23,375 nucleotides of DNA, from positions 1 to 23,375 of the forward strand of contig DPIB01000122.1 in the NCBI GenBank assembly GCA_003522805.1, read 5' to 3'. The translations under genes and the position numbers were made by a program. Shown piece after piece: positions 15,547 through 23,365 of this stretch; the first letter of the stretch is position 1, and every line of letters starts with the position of its first letter. The notes beneath the pieces are model-generated. The model did no database searches and was not told where the DNA came from. It saw nothing but the letters and a program-made list of their open reading frames with translations. This stretch comes from Fervidobacterium sp. (GTDB taxonomy: Bacteria; Thermotogota; Thermotogae; Thermotogales; Fervidobacteriaceae).

Positions 15547-16584
15547 ATGAAAAAGGATATTTTTGATTTTGATTACAACGAATTGGTCAACGAGTTTTCT
15601 AAGTTGGGGCTAGAAAAATACAGAGTTGACCAGGTTTTGGATTGGATATTCCAAAAGAAGGTCTTCAATTTCGATGGAATGACTAATCTATCCAAAGAGA
15701 ACAGAACAGTACTAGACGAGAGATTTTCGATTTCTATCCCTTCTTTGTTGGATATGCAGGTTTCCAACATTGATAAGACGACCAAGTTCTTATGGCGACT
15801 TGAAGATGGCAATACGATAGAATCCGTCCTTCTATTTCATCCGGATAGGGTTACCGCTTGTATATCATCGCAGGTCGGTTGTCCTGCTAAATGTGTTTTC
15901 TGTGCTACAGGTCAAAGCGGTTTTGTAAGGGATTTGAAAGCAGGTGAAATTGTCTCACAAGTTGTAGCAATGGAAGCACAAAGGAGAGTAAACATAGGGA
16001 ACATCGTTTACATGGGTATGGGTGAACCACTCTTGAACTATGAAGAAGTGCTGAAAAGCATTCGAATATTGCATAACGAAAAGACAAAGAACATGAGCAT
16101 GCGTAGGATCTCGGTCTCGACTGTAGGTATACCGGAGAAGATTATACAGCTTGCTGATGACTTGCCTGAGGTGAAGTTGGCTATATCTCTCCATGCCCCA
16201 AATAATTACAAGCGGGATATGATAGTGCCAATGAACAGGAAATACAGTGTCGAAGAAATCGTCTATGCAGCTAAAGAATACCAGAAAAGAACAAAGAACA
16301 GGGTAACCTTTGAATACATTTTAATAAGGGAATTCAATGACTCGAGAGATGATGCAGAAAAGCTTGCAGACCTCTTAAAAGGCATGGGAGCATATGTGAA
16401 TTTAATTCCAGTTAATCCTGTAGATAATGTAGAAAACCTAAAATTGGAGCGTCCGCACTACTGGGCAGTTGATAGGTTCAAAGAAGTTCTAGATAAACGT
16501 AATATCGAAAACGAAATAAGAAAAGAAAAAGGAACAGACATAGACGCAGCTTGTGGACAACTGAGAAGAAGGAATGTGAAATAA
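15547..16584 (+). CDS. rlmN: 23S rRNA (A2503)-C2 / tRNA (A37)-C2 methyltransferase RlmN
   Basis: RlmN is a radical SAM enzyme that methylates C2 of A2503 in 23S rRNA and A37 in some tRNAs. Visible are an amino-terminal RNA-binding domain (about 1-90), the cluster motif GCPAKCVFCATG (C112, C116, C119), GMGEPLLNYEEV, the SAM-binding segments SVSTVG and LAISLHA, and the methyl-carrying cysteine C336 in AACGQLRRRN near the end. At 345 residues it is of usual size. ATG 15547 has ATGAGGTGA just upstream. Its last codons are immediately followed by the omega-RNA/iscB relic; GTGA in its final codons (16576-16579) resembles the reported insertion site of HEARO elements. Confidence 0.96.
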   Translation: MKKDIFDFDYNELVNEFSKLGLEKYRVDQVLDWIFQKKVFNFDGMTNLSKENRTVLDERFSISIPSLLDMQVSNIDKTTKFLWRLEDGNTIESVLLFHPDRVTACISSQVGCPAKCVFCATGQSGFVRDLKAGEIVSQVVAMEAQRRVNIGNIVYMGMGEPLLNYEEVLKSIRILHNEKTKNMSMRRISVSTVGIPEKIIQLADDLPEVKLAISLHAPNNYKRDMIVPMNRKYSVEEIVYAAKEYQKRTKNRVTFEYILIREFNDSRDDAEKLADLLKGMGAYVNLIPVNPVDNVENLKLERPHYWAVDRFKEVLDKRNIENEIRKEKGTDIDAACGQLRRRNVK

Positions 16585-16712
16585 TTAAAAGATTTGTCAA
16601 CTACCGACGAGGCGGAAGCTTATCAAAGCCTTAGTTGACTACCCTCAATCAAGGTCGTAAGGCCATCGGGCTACGTTAGACAGATCATGCTTCGAGTACT
16701 GCTGATGGCAGA
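16585..16712 (+). ncRNA. HEARO/omega-RNA-like structured RNA (probably a relic)
   Basis: Non-coding DNA directly after rlmN with multiple clean stems: GTCAACTA (16596-16603) with TAGTTGAC (16632-16639), enclosing GAGGC (16609-16613) with GCCTT; a GGUC/GGCC stem capped by a GUAA (GNRA) tetraloop (16653-16664); and GCCATC (16662-16667) with GATGGC (16704-16709). TTGACTACC (16635-16643) is also perfectly complementary to GGTAGTCAA (16758-16766) in the iscB relic, an alternative pairing. Position immediately 5' of an iscB remnant fits the HEARO RNA, later named omega-RNA, the guide RNA of IscB nucleases. From memory the primary sequence resembles that family; a covariance search was not possible. 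Whether it is still transcribed is unknown. Confidence 0.68.
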
Positions 16713-16962
16713 AAGGCGTGGGAAGGTGAGAAGACTTTTGAAGCAAGGCCTTGCAAAGGTAGTCAAGTATAACTTATTCACTATCTAGTTACTATACAAT
16801 ACAACTACGTACACCCAGCCTGTGAACGTTGGGATTGACAGATTTGACAAGGTAGAGTACGTCGAGATTAGGGAGCAGTGGATATTTCTCGATAAGAAGC
16901 TTGAATGGGAAAAGATAGACGATAGTGCAAGTTATAAAGTAGAAGGAGGCTTCTGTGCTTGA
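16687..16962 (+). pseudogene. iscB: Broken, internally deleted iscB (IS200/IS605-type OMEGA nuclease)
   Basis: In one frame from ATG 16687 the translation gives RRGKVRRLLKQGLAKVVKY, then NLFTI, a TAG stop (16786-16788), and LLYNTTTYTQPVNVGID. This closely follows the RRXRR amino-terminal region of IscB (typically ...RRLLKEGKAKVV...PFTIQLLYETT...QPV.LGID), with TAG in the place of a CAG Gln. Immediately after GID, where RuvC-I would continue with TGS, the frame runs into RFDKVEY...SASYK and stops at 16960-16962. That resembles the family's carboxy-terminal tail (..FDKV.Y...SASYK), implying loss of the bridge helix, RuvC and HNH core by internal deletion. No nuclease can be made. The amino-terminal match is strong; the tail assignment is from memory and weaker. 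Confidence 0.72.
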
Positions 16963-16980
16963 TTTTGATGAATCTCATTT

Positions 16981-16985
16981 GGAGG
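16981..16985 (+). promoter_or_regulatory. Ribosome binding site favouring TTG 16993
   Basis: GGAGG lies 7 bases before in-frame TTG 16993 but only 1 base before ATG 16987, too close for initiation. The TTG is therefore the more likely start of the PASTA protein. Confidence 0.55.
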
Positions 16986-16992
16986 GATGAAC

Positions 16993-17766
16993 TTGATAGA
17001 CAGAAGGACAGATAATAGAAAATCAAACAAGAAGAAAGGGAAACAGAGTAAGGTTTGGCTTAATCTCATTCTTATCCCTGTAGTAATCATATCAGCAGTT
17101 CTGGTGGGACTTCTAATATTTTATGGTATTATGCATGTTCAAGCAAGGAGGGGCACATATCCCTTGCCCAACTACGTGAATGAAAATGCCTCCACAGCCC
17201 GGGAAGAGCTTGTAAAACTAGGATTCGGGGTTGAAATTGTGGGTGGAGACGGAAGAATAATAAAGATGGATCCACCGGGAAATACTGTTGTAAAACTTGG
17301 TAGAAAGGTAAAACTCTTTACGGAGGGTTTGGTAGAAAAATCAATGGACTTACCGGAGTTTAAAGGCGCATGGTACAAAAGTGTTCAGAATGTACTTAAA
17401 GAAGTTGGGGTAAGTACGATTATTAAAAAAATGGATGAACCGGGGATTGAGGGCATAGTGTTATCTACAGCACCAACTGCTGGCAGTAAGATTAAAAGTG
17501 GCAACGTTGTGACTCTCTTCATAAGTAGTGGTTACGTGGTGTCAAGAATAGATACAAAAGAAGAACCTAAAGATACTTCTCTCGAAGTTATACCACCGGC
17601 GATAGACGTAGAATCTGGAACAAGTTCGATAGATTTGATACCTGCGACGGATATTAGCACTCCAAATTATCCACTGGAAGACGATAATGCACTAGATGAA
17701 GATGACACAGATGTTCAAGAAGACGATGTTATGGGAACAGACACGATACAAGGGGGTCAGTTTTAA
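16993..17766 (+). CDS. Single-pass membrane protein with two PASTA domains, no kinase domain
   Basis: A 257-residue protein: short Lys/Arg-rich cytoplasmic start (about 1-21), one membrane segment (about 22-46), then two PASTA repeats outside, about 54-117 (LPNYVNENASTAREELVKLGF ending in LGRKVKLFTEG, each run shown in part) and 118-185 (LPEFKGAWYKSVQNVLKEVG to GSKIKSGNVVTLFISSG), and an acidic tail (DDNALDEDDTDVQEDD). PASTA domains bind muropeptides or lipid II in Ser/Thr kinases of the PrkC/PknB group and in some penicillin-binding proteins. Here there is no kinase. The gene lies between rlmN and rsgA, the slot of prkC in Firmicutes, and overlaps rsgA by one base (TAATG). TTG 16993 is preferred over ATG 16987 on ribosome-site spacing. 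Confidence 0.86.
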   Translation: MIDRRTDNRKSNKKKGKQSKVWLNLILIPVVIISAVLVGLLIFYGIMHVQARRGTYPLPNYVNENASTAREELVKLGFGVEIVGGDGRIIKMDPPGNTVVKLGRKVKLFTEGLVEKSMDLPEFKGAWYKSVQNVLKEVGVSTIIKKMDEPGIEGIVLSTAPTAGSKIKSGNVVTLFISSGYVVSRIDTKEEPKDTSLEVIPPAIDVESGTSSIDLIPATDISTPNYPLEDDNALDEDDTDVQEDDVMGTDTIQGGQF

Positions 17767-18677
17767 TGAGCTTCAGTCTTAACAACAAATCTAGCAGGCG
17801 AAAGGGCGTTGTTTCAAAGTTCTATTCTAACCTCCTTGTTGTCGAAGATATAGAGACGGGTAAGCAATATCTATGCAAGCTACGTGGGAAATTCAAAAAA
17901 CAAAGGATTCGTCCCATAACAGGTGATATCGTCGAGTATGAACCTATTGTCGGAAATGAAGGTGTTGTCGAGAATATCATCAACAGGAAAAATCAGTTGA
18001 ACAAACCCAGTGTTGCAAATGTAGATCAAGTCATCATCGTTACAGCACTGGAAAAGCCAAGAGTTCCTTACGAAATCGTTGACAGGTTTGTCTTACTCGT
18101 CGAGAAGGAAGGTTTACCCATAATCATCGTACTCAACAAAGTCGATCTTCTGGCTGAAGAACAAATCATAGAATTTGAGAAAATATATGGTAGACTTTAT
18201 CCCGTCCTAAGAACAAGTGCCAAAACTGGGGTAGGGATAGATGAACTAAAATCTCACTTGTGTAGAAAGGTCTCTGTTTTTGCAGGAATGTCCGGTGTAG
18301 GGAAAAGTAGTCTTCTAAATACAATTGATGAGAATTTAAAACTGCGCACAGGCGAGATTTCTGAAAGATTAGGACGCGGAAAGCACACAACAACAACTGC
18401 TGAGCTTTTAAGAATAGCTTCTGGGGGATGGGTCGTAGATACTCCAGGATTTGCAAGCCTTGAAATGGCAGGTATACAATCTCAAGAACTGAGAGAATTC
18501 TTTGTGGAATTCGAAAACGAAAAATGCCATTTTTCGGATTGCTCACATGTTGATGAACCCGGGTGTTATGTTAGAGAAATGATTAAAAAGAACAAAATAT
18601 CTCGTTCAAGATACGAAAGCTATTTGAAGTTCCTTCGTGAATTGAAAGAGAAGGAAGATAGTAATTTGCCCAGATAA
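17766..18677 (+). CDS. rsgA: Ribosome small subunit biogenesis GTPase RsgA
   Basis: RsgA is a circularly permuted GTPase that checks late assembly of the 30S subunit. The protein has an amino-terminal OB fold (about 10-75), then GTPase motifs in the permuted order: NKVD (G4, 124-127), TSAK (G5), GMSGVGKSS (P-loop, 174-182), GKHTTT (switch I) and DTPG (G3, 225-228). A carboxy-terminal zinc knuckle follows with C254, C259, H261 and C267 (CHFSDCSHVDEPGC). Length is 303 residues, as usual. ATG 17766 overlaps the PASTA gene's TAA by one base, with AAGGGGGT upstream. It ends 36 bases from the convergent glycosyltransferase gene; no convincing terminator is seen between them. Confidence 0.96.
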   Translation: MSFSLNNKSSRRKGVVSKFYSNLLVVEDIETGKQYLCKLRGKFKKQRIRPITGDIVEYEPIVGNEGVVENIINRKNQLNKPSVANVDQVIIVTALEKPRVPYEIVDRFVLLVEKEGLPIIIVLNKVDLLAEEQIIEFEKIYGRLYPVLRTSAKTGVGIDELKSHLCRKVSVFAGMSGVGKSSLLNTIDENLKLRTGEISERLGRGKHTTTTAELLRIASGGWVVDTPGFASLEMAGIQSQELREFFVEFENEKCHFSDCSHVDEPGCYVREMIKKNKISRSRYESYLKFLRELKEKEDSNLPR

Positions 18678-18713
18678 CCATAACAAGGATATATACACAG
18701 AATCGGTAAAACC

Positions 18714-19931
18714 TCAGGAAAGCAGCTCGATGAATTTCCTAAATAAAGTAACTATTTTCAACTGTAAAGATGTGTTTATTATAGAAGGCATGAAAAAATC
18801 TATGAATCCCTCCCCTACAGCTTGGGTATAAACTTTTTCTAGTTTCTCTACCATCGTGTTCATAGACCAGAACTGCTCAACATACGTTACACCTTTTTTG
18901 CTCAATTCTCCTTTTCTTTCAAGCGCCCTCTGGATTGCCTCGTAGAAATGTTCTTCGTTTGCATCTACTGTTAATGCACCTTCACCGTTCTTCAATACGT
19001 TTGCTACACCTTTATAGGCAATGGCAACTACAGGGGTACCACTTGCCAGGGCTTCCAGTGCAACCAATCCCTGTGTTTCGGTCAATGAAGCAAAGACAAA
19101 TAGATCCGAAGCTTTGTAATAGTCATTCATCTCATTATGTGGTACATATCCTGTAAATGTAATTCTTTCTAAGAGATTTTCACTCTCAAAGTACTTCTCA
19201 ACATCCTTCCTATCTGGTCCATCACCAACGATCAAAAACCATGCTTCTTGGTTCTGTTTCATAAATCGGGCAACTACACGTGATAAGAATGCCAAGTTTT
19301 TTTCTTTTGCTAGCCTGCCAGCATACATAAGTAGGACTGCATTTGATGGTATATTATACATCTTCCTGACATCTTTTGTTGGCGGCGTTGAGAATTCCAG
19401 TGTATCGATACCTGTTGGGATGATCTCGATCGGTCTTTCTACACCATATCGCATCAATTCATTTTTGATTTCTTCTGTAGGTGCTATGACTACGTTTACT
19501 TTATTACAGAACCATTTGGAAAACTCTTCCACCGTTTTTCTGTCAGGCGTGAATGGTGGTGGAACGTAGTGTCTGTATTCTGTCATAAGTGTGTGATAAG
19601 TATGTGTGTGTGGTATTTTCATATCTTTTTGCAATTTCAGAGCCCTTACCCCTAGAGCCATTGGGTCGTGACTGTGAATCAATTCTATACCATTTTTCTG
19701 AGCAAATTCTAGTATTTTTACAGCATTAGCAAAGACCATTTTATGTTGTTTTTCCATAGGGAAAACTACCCCTGGAACGACTAGTACCTTATCATCATTC
19801 TCAGGACATACGGGTGCAACTATATAGACCTCATGCCCTCTCATCTCAAGGTATTTTTTTGATAAGTAAATAGAAGTAGCGACACCATTCACCTGTGGCA
19901 AATAGGTATCAGAAATCATAAGGATCTTCAC
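18714..19931 (-). CDS. GT4 family glycosyltransferase, probable glycolipid synthase
   Basis: A 405-residue GT-B fold retaining glycosyltransferase. The amino-terminal domain has the glycine loop YLPQVNGVATS (10-20) and HSHDPMALG; the nucleotide-sugar domain has AGRLAKEKN (204-212), VGDGPDR, TGYVPHNEM and the E-x7-E motif ETQGLVALE (E285, E293). The overall pattern resembles 1,2-diacylglycerol 3-glucosyltransferases, which make monoglucosyl-diacylglycerol at the inner membrane face; that specificity is inferred. The last about 35 residues, with an amphipathic or hydrophobic IINTSLQLKIVTLFRKFIELL, could attach it to the membrane. The start is GTG 19931 with a weak GGTG-type site. It lies 88 bases downstream of the MMPL exporter gene on the same strand. 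Confidence 0.88.
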   Translation of the reverse strand: MKILMISDTYLPQVNGVATSIYLSKKYLEMRGHEVYIVAPVCPENDDKVLVVPGVVFPMEKQHKMVFANAVKILEFAQKNGIELIHSHDPMALGVRALKLQKDMKIPHTHTYHTLMTEYRHYVPPPFTPDRKTVEEFSKWFCNKVNVVIAPTEEIKNELMRYGVERPIEIIPTGIDTLEFSTPPTKDVRKMYNIPSNAVLLMYAGRLAKEKNLAFLSRVVARFMKQNQEAWFLIVGDGPDRKDVEKYFESENLLERITFTGYVPHNEMNDYYKASDLFVFASLTETQGLVALEALASGTPVVAIAYKGVANVLKNGEGALTVDANEEHFYEAIQRALERKGELSKKGVTYVEQFWSMNTMVEKLEKVYTQAVGEGFIDFFMPSIINTSLQLKIVTLFRKFIELLS

Positions 19932-20019
19932 AGTACTTACACCAACCTGTACAGCTTTTTGCTAGTCTTCTTTGCTTATCTTTGTTACTTTCCTTGCCAA
20001 TTCTTGCCCTTGCTCAGAA

Positions 20020-22410
20020 CTATTCTGTTCCAGATTTGTCATTGTGTTCATTTGTTGGCTCGCCAATTTGCCCTTCAGTCTTTTCTTTCTTTGGCTTTTT
20101 ATCAATTAGGTTCAAGTACCAGCACAAGGATATGAATAGATCGCCTAAAAGTCCCGAGGAAGCTACAAAACCAAACTCTCTTAACAACTGCCCTTTAGCA
20201 ATAAGAAGACTGGCAAAAGAAGCTATCGTAGTAAGGATACATAGTATTATGGCTTTTTCGGTCTTCAATATACTCTCTCGACCATATTCTACACTGTGTG
20301 CCAGTTCTACCAAACTATCAATACCGATACCAAGGAATATCGGTAAGATTATAAACGTAATGAAAGTTGCTTTTATACCAACCAGATAGGAGATTCCGAA
20401 AGCAGTCACAGTATTCAAAATTGTTAATAACAATATGAGAAGAGACCTTCGAGTATTTTTAAAATCGATGTACAGTATTATCAGTTCAACTAAGAAAACA
20501 AGTCCAAAAACCCAAATGATTGATCCAAGCAGCTCATCGATTATCTTATAGAAAAGTGCAGTATAGCCGTACACTCTGCAGTCCTTCACGGCTTCAAAAA
20601 AAGTCTTAAAGTTATTCCCTTGCCATACATCCATTACTGGCGTAACGTATGCGAGAAGAAGGTTTTCCCCATTTATATCCTTGTAGAAGAGACTTGGTAT
20701 GTCCTTTTCCATCAGTCTAAATAGATCTTCTGTCGTCGATATGTTCTCGATGACATCAACAGTCGATACAAAACTTTCGTAAAGACCGTATTTCTTAAAT
20801 AGAATCTCAAGGAAAGGTGTATGAGTAAGTTCTAATACTTGGACGTATATATTAGATCGTTCTTCTGCTATTTTCTCCGGATCTTGAATAAACGATAGTA
20901 TCGAAAAATCAGATTTGATTAATCCCTTCTCCTTCAGTTTTTCGATCGTATCCTTTAGTTTTTCAGCCGTAGGTTCTGCAATTACTATGTCGCTTGAGCC
21001 CACACTACCGAATTTTTGTGAGATTATCTCCTGAGCGATACTTGATTCCGCATCTTTTGATATAAGGCCCGATGCTGTGTAAGAAAAATTCAACAGTGAA
21101 TAAGTGCCAATTATCGCAAAGATGATGGTACAAGATATCGTTAAGATCATCAAAACCTTATTTCTTCTGACGATATCTACAACCCTCATATATGTCTCTC
21201 GTTCTCTTGTCTTAAATCTTCTCAGCAATTTGTAATGAGCAATAGGCATAAGTGTGTTGAAGATTACGAAATAGACAACAATTCCTACTGCTACAGATAA
21301 CCCCATCTGTTTAATTGCACTTGATGGACTGATAAGCATCGTTAGGAATGCAAGTGCGGTTGTAATCATCGACACAAAAGAAGGACGGAAATTTTCAACA
21401 AAGGCACTGACTATACTTTCCCTACTTGTACCCTCGACATTGAATCGTTCTTGTATACGCGTTACTATGTACATTGCATAATCTATGCCGAGACCCAAGA
21501 GCATTGCATTGACAAACGTGGTTACTATGTTCAGCTCTCCAAGAAACAGTGCGATTATACCCAGACTTGTTCCCATTGCCATGATGAGTCCTATGAACAA
21601 GAGTACAACTTCGATCATATTTCCAAATCCTATGATGAGTATTATCATGATTGCAGCAAAAGAGACAACACTTGTGATGGTGAAATCTTTAGTAGCCTGA
21701 AGGTTAGATTCATACGTTGTCATGACTCCACCAGTGAAGTAGACCTTTACACCATGTCTGTCTTCAAATCCCTTTGTTAACTTTTTGAGTTCTTCAACCG
21801 CTTTGGTTACAAAATTCACATCAGACATAGGTTTCTTCATAGAGAAATTCATTACGATTAAATCTTTATCCAGAGATGCTAAATAGTATTTTTTTATGCC
21901 ACTTTTTGTAACAAGGTCTTCCACGTATTTGTTCATATCATACAAGGCAATGCCAGTGTTTCTCCAGAATCTGAAATCTACCAAGCTTTTTGGTTCGACG
22001 TTGAAGAGGGACTGGTAGTACTTAACAGTATCTGATACTGGTCCTTCACTCATTGCGAGCATGCCATATTTTACAAGTGTTTCTGGACTGTCAAAGGCTT
22101 CTGCTTGATGGACATACTCAGTCTTTTCAAACAAATCTTTCATTTCCTGTGCTACCATGTCTGTGTTAATTTCCTTTATTCCTGTTACTGCTATTATCAA
22201 GGTGTTCGATGTTACTTTTTCATTAGTATATTTTATCAAATCCTGGAATTTCGGATCATCTTTTGGGGCAAGACCGGTTATATCAGCATTGATTTTCAGA
22301 CCAAAAATAGAATAGAGTCCAAATGCCACTGATATGCCGATCAATATGAAGAGGATCTTAGTAGAATGATCAAGTATAAACTCTATGTACTTTTTCGCAA
22401 ATGTGTCCAA
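20020..22410 (-). CDS. MMPL/RND superfamily exporter
   Basis: A 796-residue membrane transporter with the two-fold RND plan: membrane segment 1 (about 17-38), a large external domain (about 40-222), five membrane segments (about 225-375), then segment 7 (about 413-437), a second external domain and five more segments (about 620-775). Matching motifs mark each half: LGLGIDYAMYIVTRIQERF and LGIGIDSLVELAHSVEYG. The hydrophilic tail is KKPKKEKTEGQIGEPTNEH. It belongs to the MMPL/COG1033-type group, whose members move lipids, glycolipids or hydrophobic compounds using the proton or sodium gradient. TTG 22410 is the start, one base after the preceding gene's TAG, with GGAGGG 9 bases upstream. The downstream GT4 gene suggests a lipid-related cargo, by inference only. 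Confidence 0.92.
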   Translation of the reverse strand: MDTFAKKYIEFILDHSTKILFILIGISVAFGLYSIFGLKINADITGLAPKDDPKFQDLIKYTNEKVTSNTLIIAVTGIKEINTDMVAQEMKDLFEKTEYVHQAEAFDSPETLVKYGMLAMSEGPVSDTVKYYQSLFNVEPKSLVDFRFWRNTGIALYDMNKYVEDLVTKSGIKKYYLASLDKDLIVMNFSMKKPMSDVNFVTKAVEELKKLTKGFEDRHGVKVYFTGGVMTTYESNLQATKDFTITSVVSFAAIMIILIIGFGNMIEVVLLFIGLIMAMGTSLGIIALFLGELNIVTTFVNAMLLGLGIDYAMYIVTRIQERFNVEGTSRESIVSAFVENFRPSFVSMITTALAFLTMLISPSSAIKQMGLSVAVGIVVYFVIFNTLMPIAHYKLLRRFKTRERETYMRVVDIVRRNKVLMILTISCTIIFAIIGTYSLLNFSYTASGLISKDAESSIAQEIISQKFGSVGSSDIVIAEPTAEKLKDTIEKLKEKGLIKSDFSILSFIQDPEKIAEERSNIYVQVLELTHTPFLEILFKKYGLYESFVSTVDVIENISTTEDLFRLMEKDIPSLFYKDINGENLLLAYVTPVMDVWQGNNFKTFFEAVKDCRVYGYTALFYKIIDELLGSIIWVFGLVFLVELIILYIDFKNTRRSLLILLLTILNTVTAFGISYLVGIKATFITFIILPIFLGIGIDSLVELAHSVEYGRESILKTEKAIILCILTTIASFASLLIAKGQLLREFGFVASSGLLGDLFISLCWYLNLIDKKPKKEKTEGQIGEPTNEHNDKSGTE

Positions 22411-22411
22411 T

Positions 22412-22789
22412 CTATCTCGCCCTCCATATCAAAAATGCTAGCATAGCAATACCATTAAAAACAATTATGGGATATCTCTTCTTGAAATTCGGTTTGACGA
22501 TGTTTGAAATGATGTAGCAAATAGGAAATGCAAAGTAGAAAGAATACCCATACCAACCTACTTCAAATGCAACTATCGGTACAAAGGAATAGAGTACCAG
22601 TCTCTGTACTTCTTTGAAAGTTTCTTCCGTGTCTAGAAATAAGCTGGAGAAGAAAATAAGGGTAGGAACGTACAGGATGAAAAAATTAAACACATCCCCT
22701 CCCAGTAGAAAGACTGAAAGATGAAGTTTGTTTGCAGACCAAATGTATAATACTACTAGTGTAATGATCGAGATAATAGATTTTACCAT
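22412..22789 (-). CDS. Small multi-pass membrane protein, unrecognised
   Basis: A 125-residue, very hydrophobic protein with about four membrane segments (about 3-18, 26-50, 66-94 and 107-122) and a basic end (PNFKKRYP, WRAR). No family was recognised. It ends one base before the exporter gene, so the two are co-translated, and it could be an accessory subunit; that is inference. ATG 22789 has no properly spaced ribosome site. AAGGAG lies 9 bases before an in-frame CTG, which would add eight residues (LKKQIVKE), so a CTG start is possible. Confidence 0.7.
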   Translation of the reverse strand: MVKSIISIITLVVLYIWSANKLHLSVFLLGGDVFNFFILYVPTLIFFSSLFLDTEETFKEVQRLVLYSFVPIVAFEVGWYGYSFYFAFPICYIISNIVKPNFKKRYPIIVFNGIAMLAFLIWRAR

Positions 22790-22834
22790 CTCTTTTACTA
22801 TCTGTTTTTTCAGATTAGAACACTCCTTACGTTT

Positions 22835-23365
22835 TTATTTTCCTTCCACTATAGTGCCATATCTTTCTGCAATGAGTTTTACAAGACTAATATCGAAACT
22901 ACCCAGATTAAATGAAGTGTTCCTCCCATTAAGGGCTTCGTAAAGTGCATCACCAAATGACTTATTACTCGAATTGTCGATGTAGACCTCAGGTCTCCAG
23001 ACAATCTTGATATGCTTTATTTTAAGTGCTATTTCTTCAATACCACAACCCCACCAGTATTTTCTAACCCTTTTGATGATTTTCTTCACTGCCCTAGGGT
23101 CGTTAACCATTTCCAATAAGTTCTCAAGTGTTCGAGAATCACTGATATCTCTTGGTACTTTTAAGTTGTATTCCAAAAAAAGAAGCTGAAAGTTTATTTG
23201 ATTGATTCTGTCTCTCAAAATCTTTTCGAAGGGATTTTTCACAAAAACAAGCGGAGAAGGTAATACCTCCTCCACTATTATAACCTTTTTTTGAAATGTA
23301 ATGAAGAAAAAAATTGTAACAGTTACAATAAACAGGAAAAGGGCATAGAATTCTAATTTCATCAT
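22835..23365 (-). CDS. Membrane-anchored protein of unknown function
   Basis: A 176-residue protein with one amino-terminal hydrophobic segment (about 6-24), acting as signal or anchor, followed by a charged domain presumed to lie outside the membrane. Visible features are VRKYWWGCGIEEIALKIK near residues 100-117 and VWRPEVYIDNSSNKSFGDAL after it. No family was recognised. ATG 23365 or 23362 is likely the start because the hydrophobic segment follows at once, but the frame stays open to the right window edge, so a longer protein cannot be excluded. TAATG at 23367-23363 suggests possible coupling to an upstream gene outside the window. It is followed 45 bases later by the small membrane gene, in the exporter operon. 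Confidence 0.68.
   Translation of the reverse strand: MMKLEFYALFLFIVTVTIFFFITFQKKVIIVEEVLPSPLVFVKNPFEKILRDRINQINFQLLFLEYNLKVPRDISDSRTLENLLEMVNDPRAVKKIIKRVRKYWWGCGIEEIALKIKHIKIVWRPEVYIDNSSNKSFGDALYEALNGRNTSFNLGSFDISLVKLIAERYGTIVEGK

Noticed and set aside
16585..16800. RNase P RNA, SRP RNA, T-box or riboswitch in the rlmN-PASTA gap
   Set aside because: The structured region is followed by a recognisable iscB amino-terminal reading frame, which fits omega-RNA better. I did not see the conserved core sequences of RNase P, SRP or T-box RNAs, and no terminator hairpin follows.
16751..16962. Internal promoters in the iscB relic (several TTGACA and TATAA-like strings)
   Set aside because: None of the -35 and -10 candidates has a workable spacing, so no promoter for the PASTA gene can be named here.
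18678..18745. Terminator between rsgA and the convergent glycosyltransferase (AGGAAA/TTTCCT repeat)
   Set aside because: The arms are only six bases with a long loop, and it lies partly inside the glycosyltransferase coding end without a T run.
21451..21780. Plus-strand open frames opposite the exporter gene (also 21485-21700 and 22105-22332)
   Set aside because: Low-complexity, Cys/His/Tyr-rich translations typical of antisense frames; the minus-strand exporter is intact.
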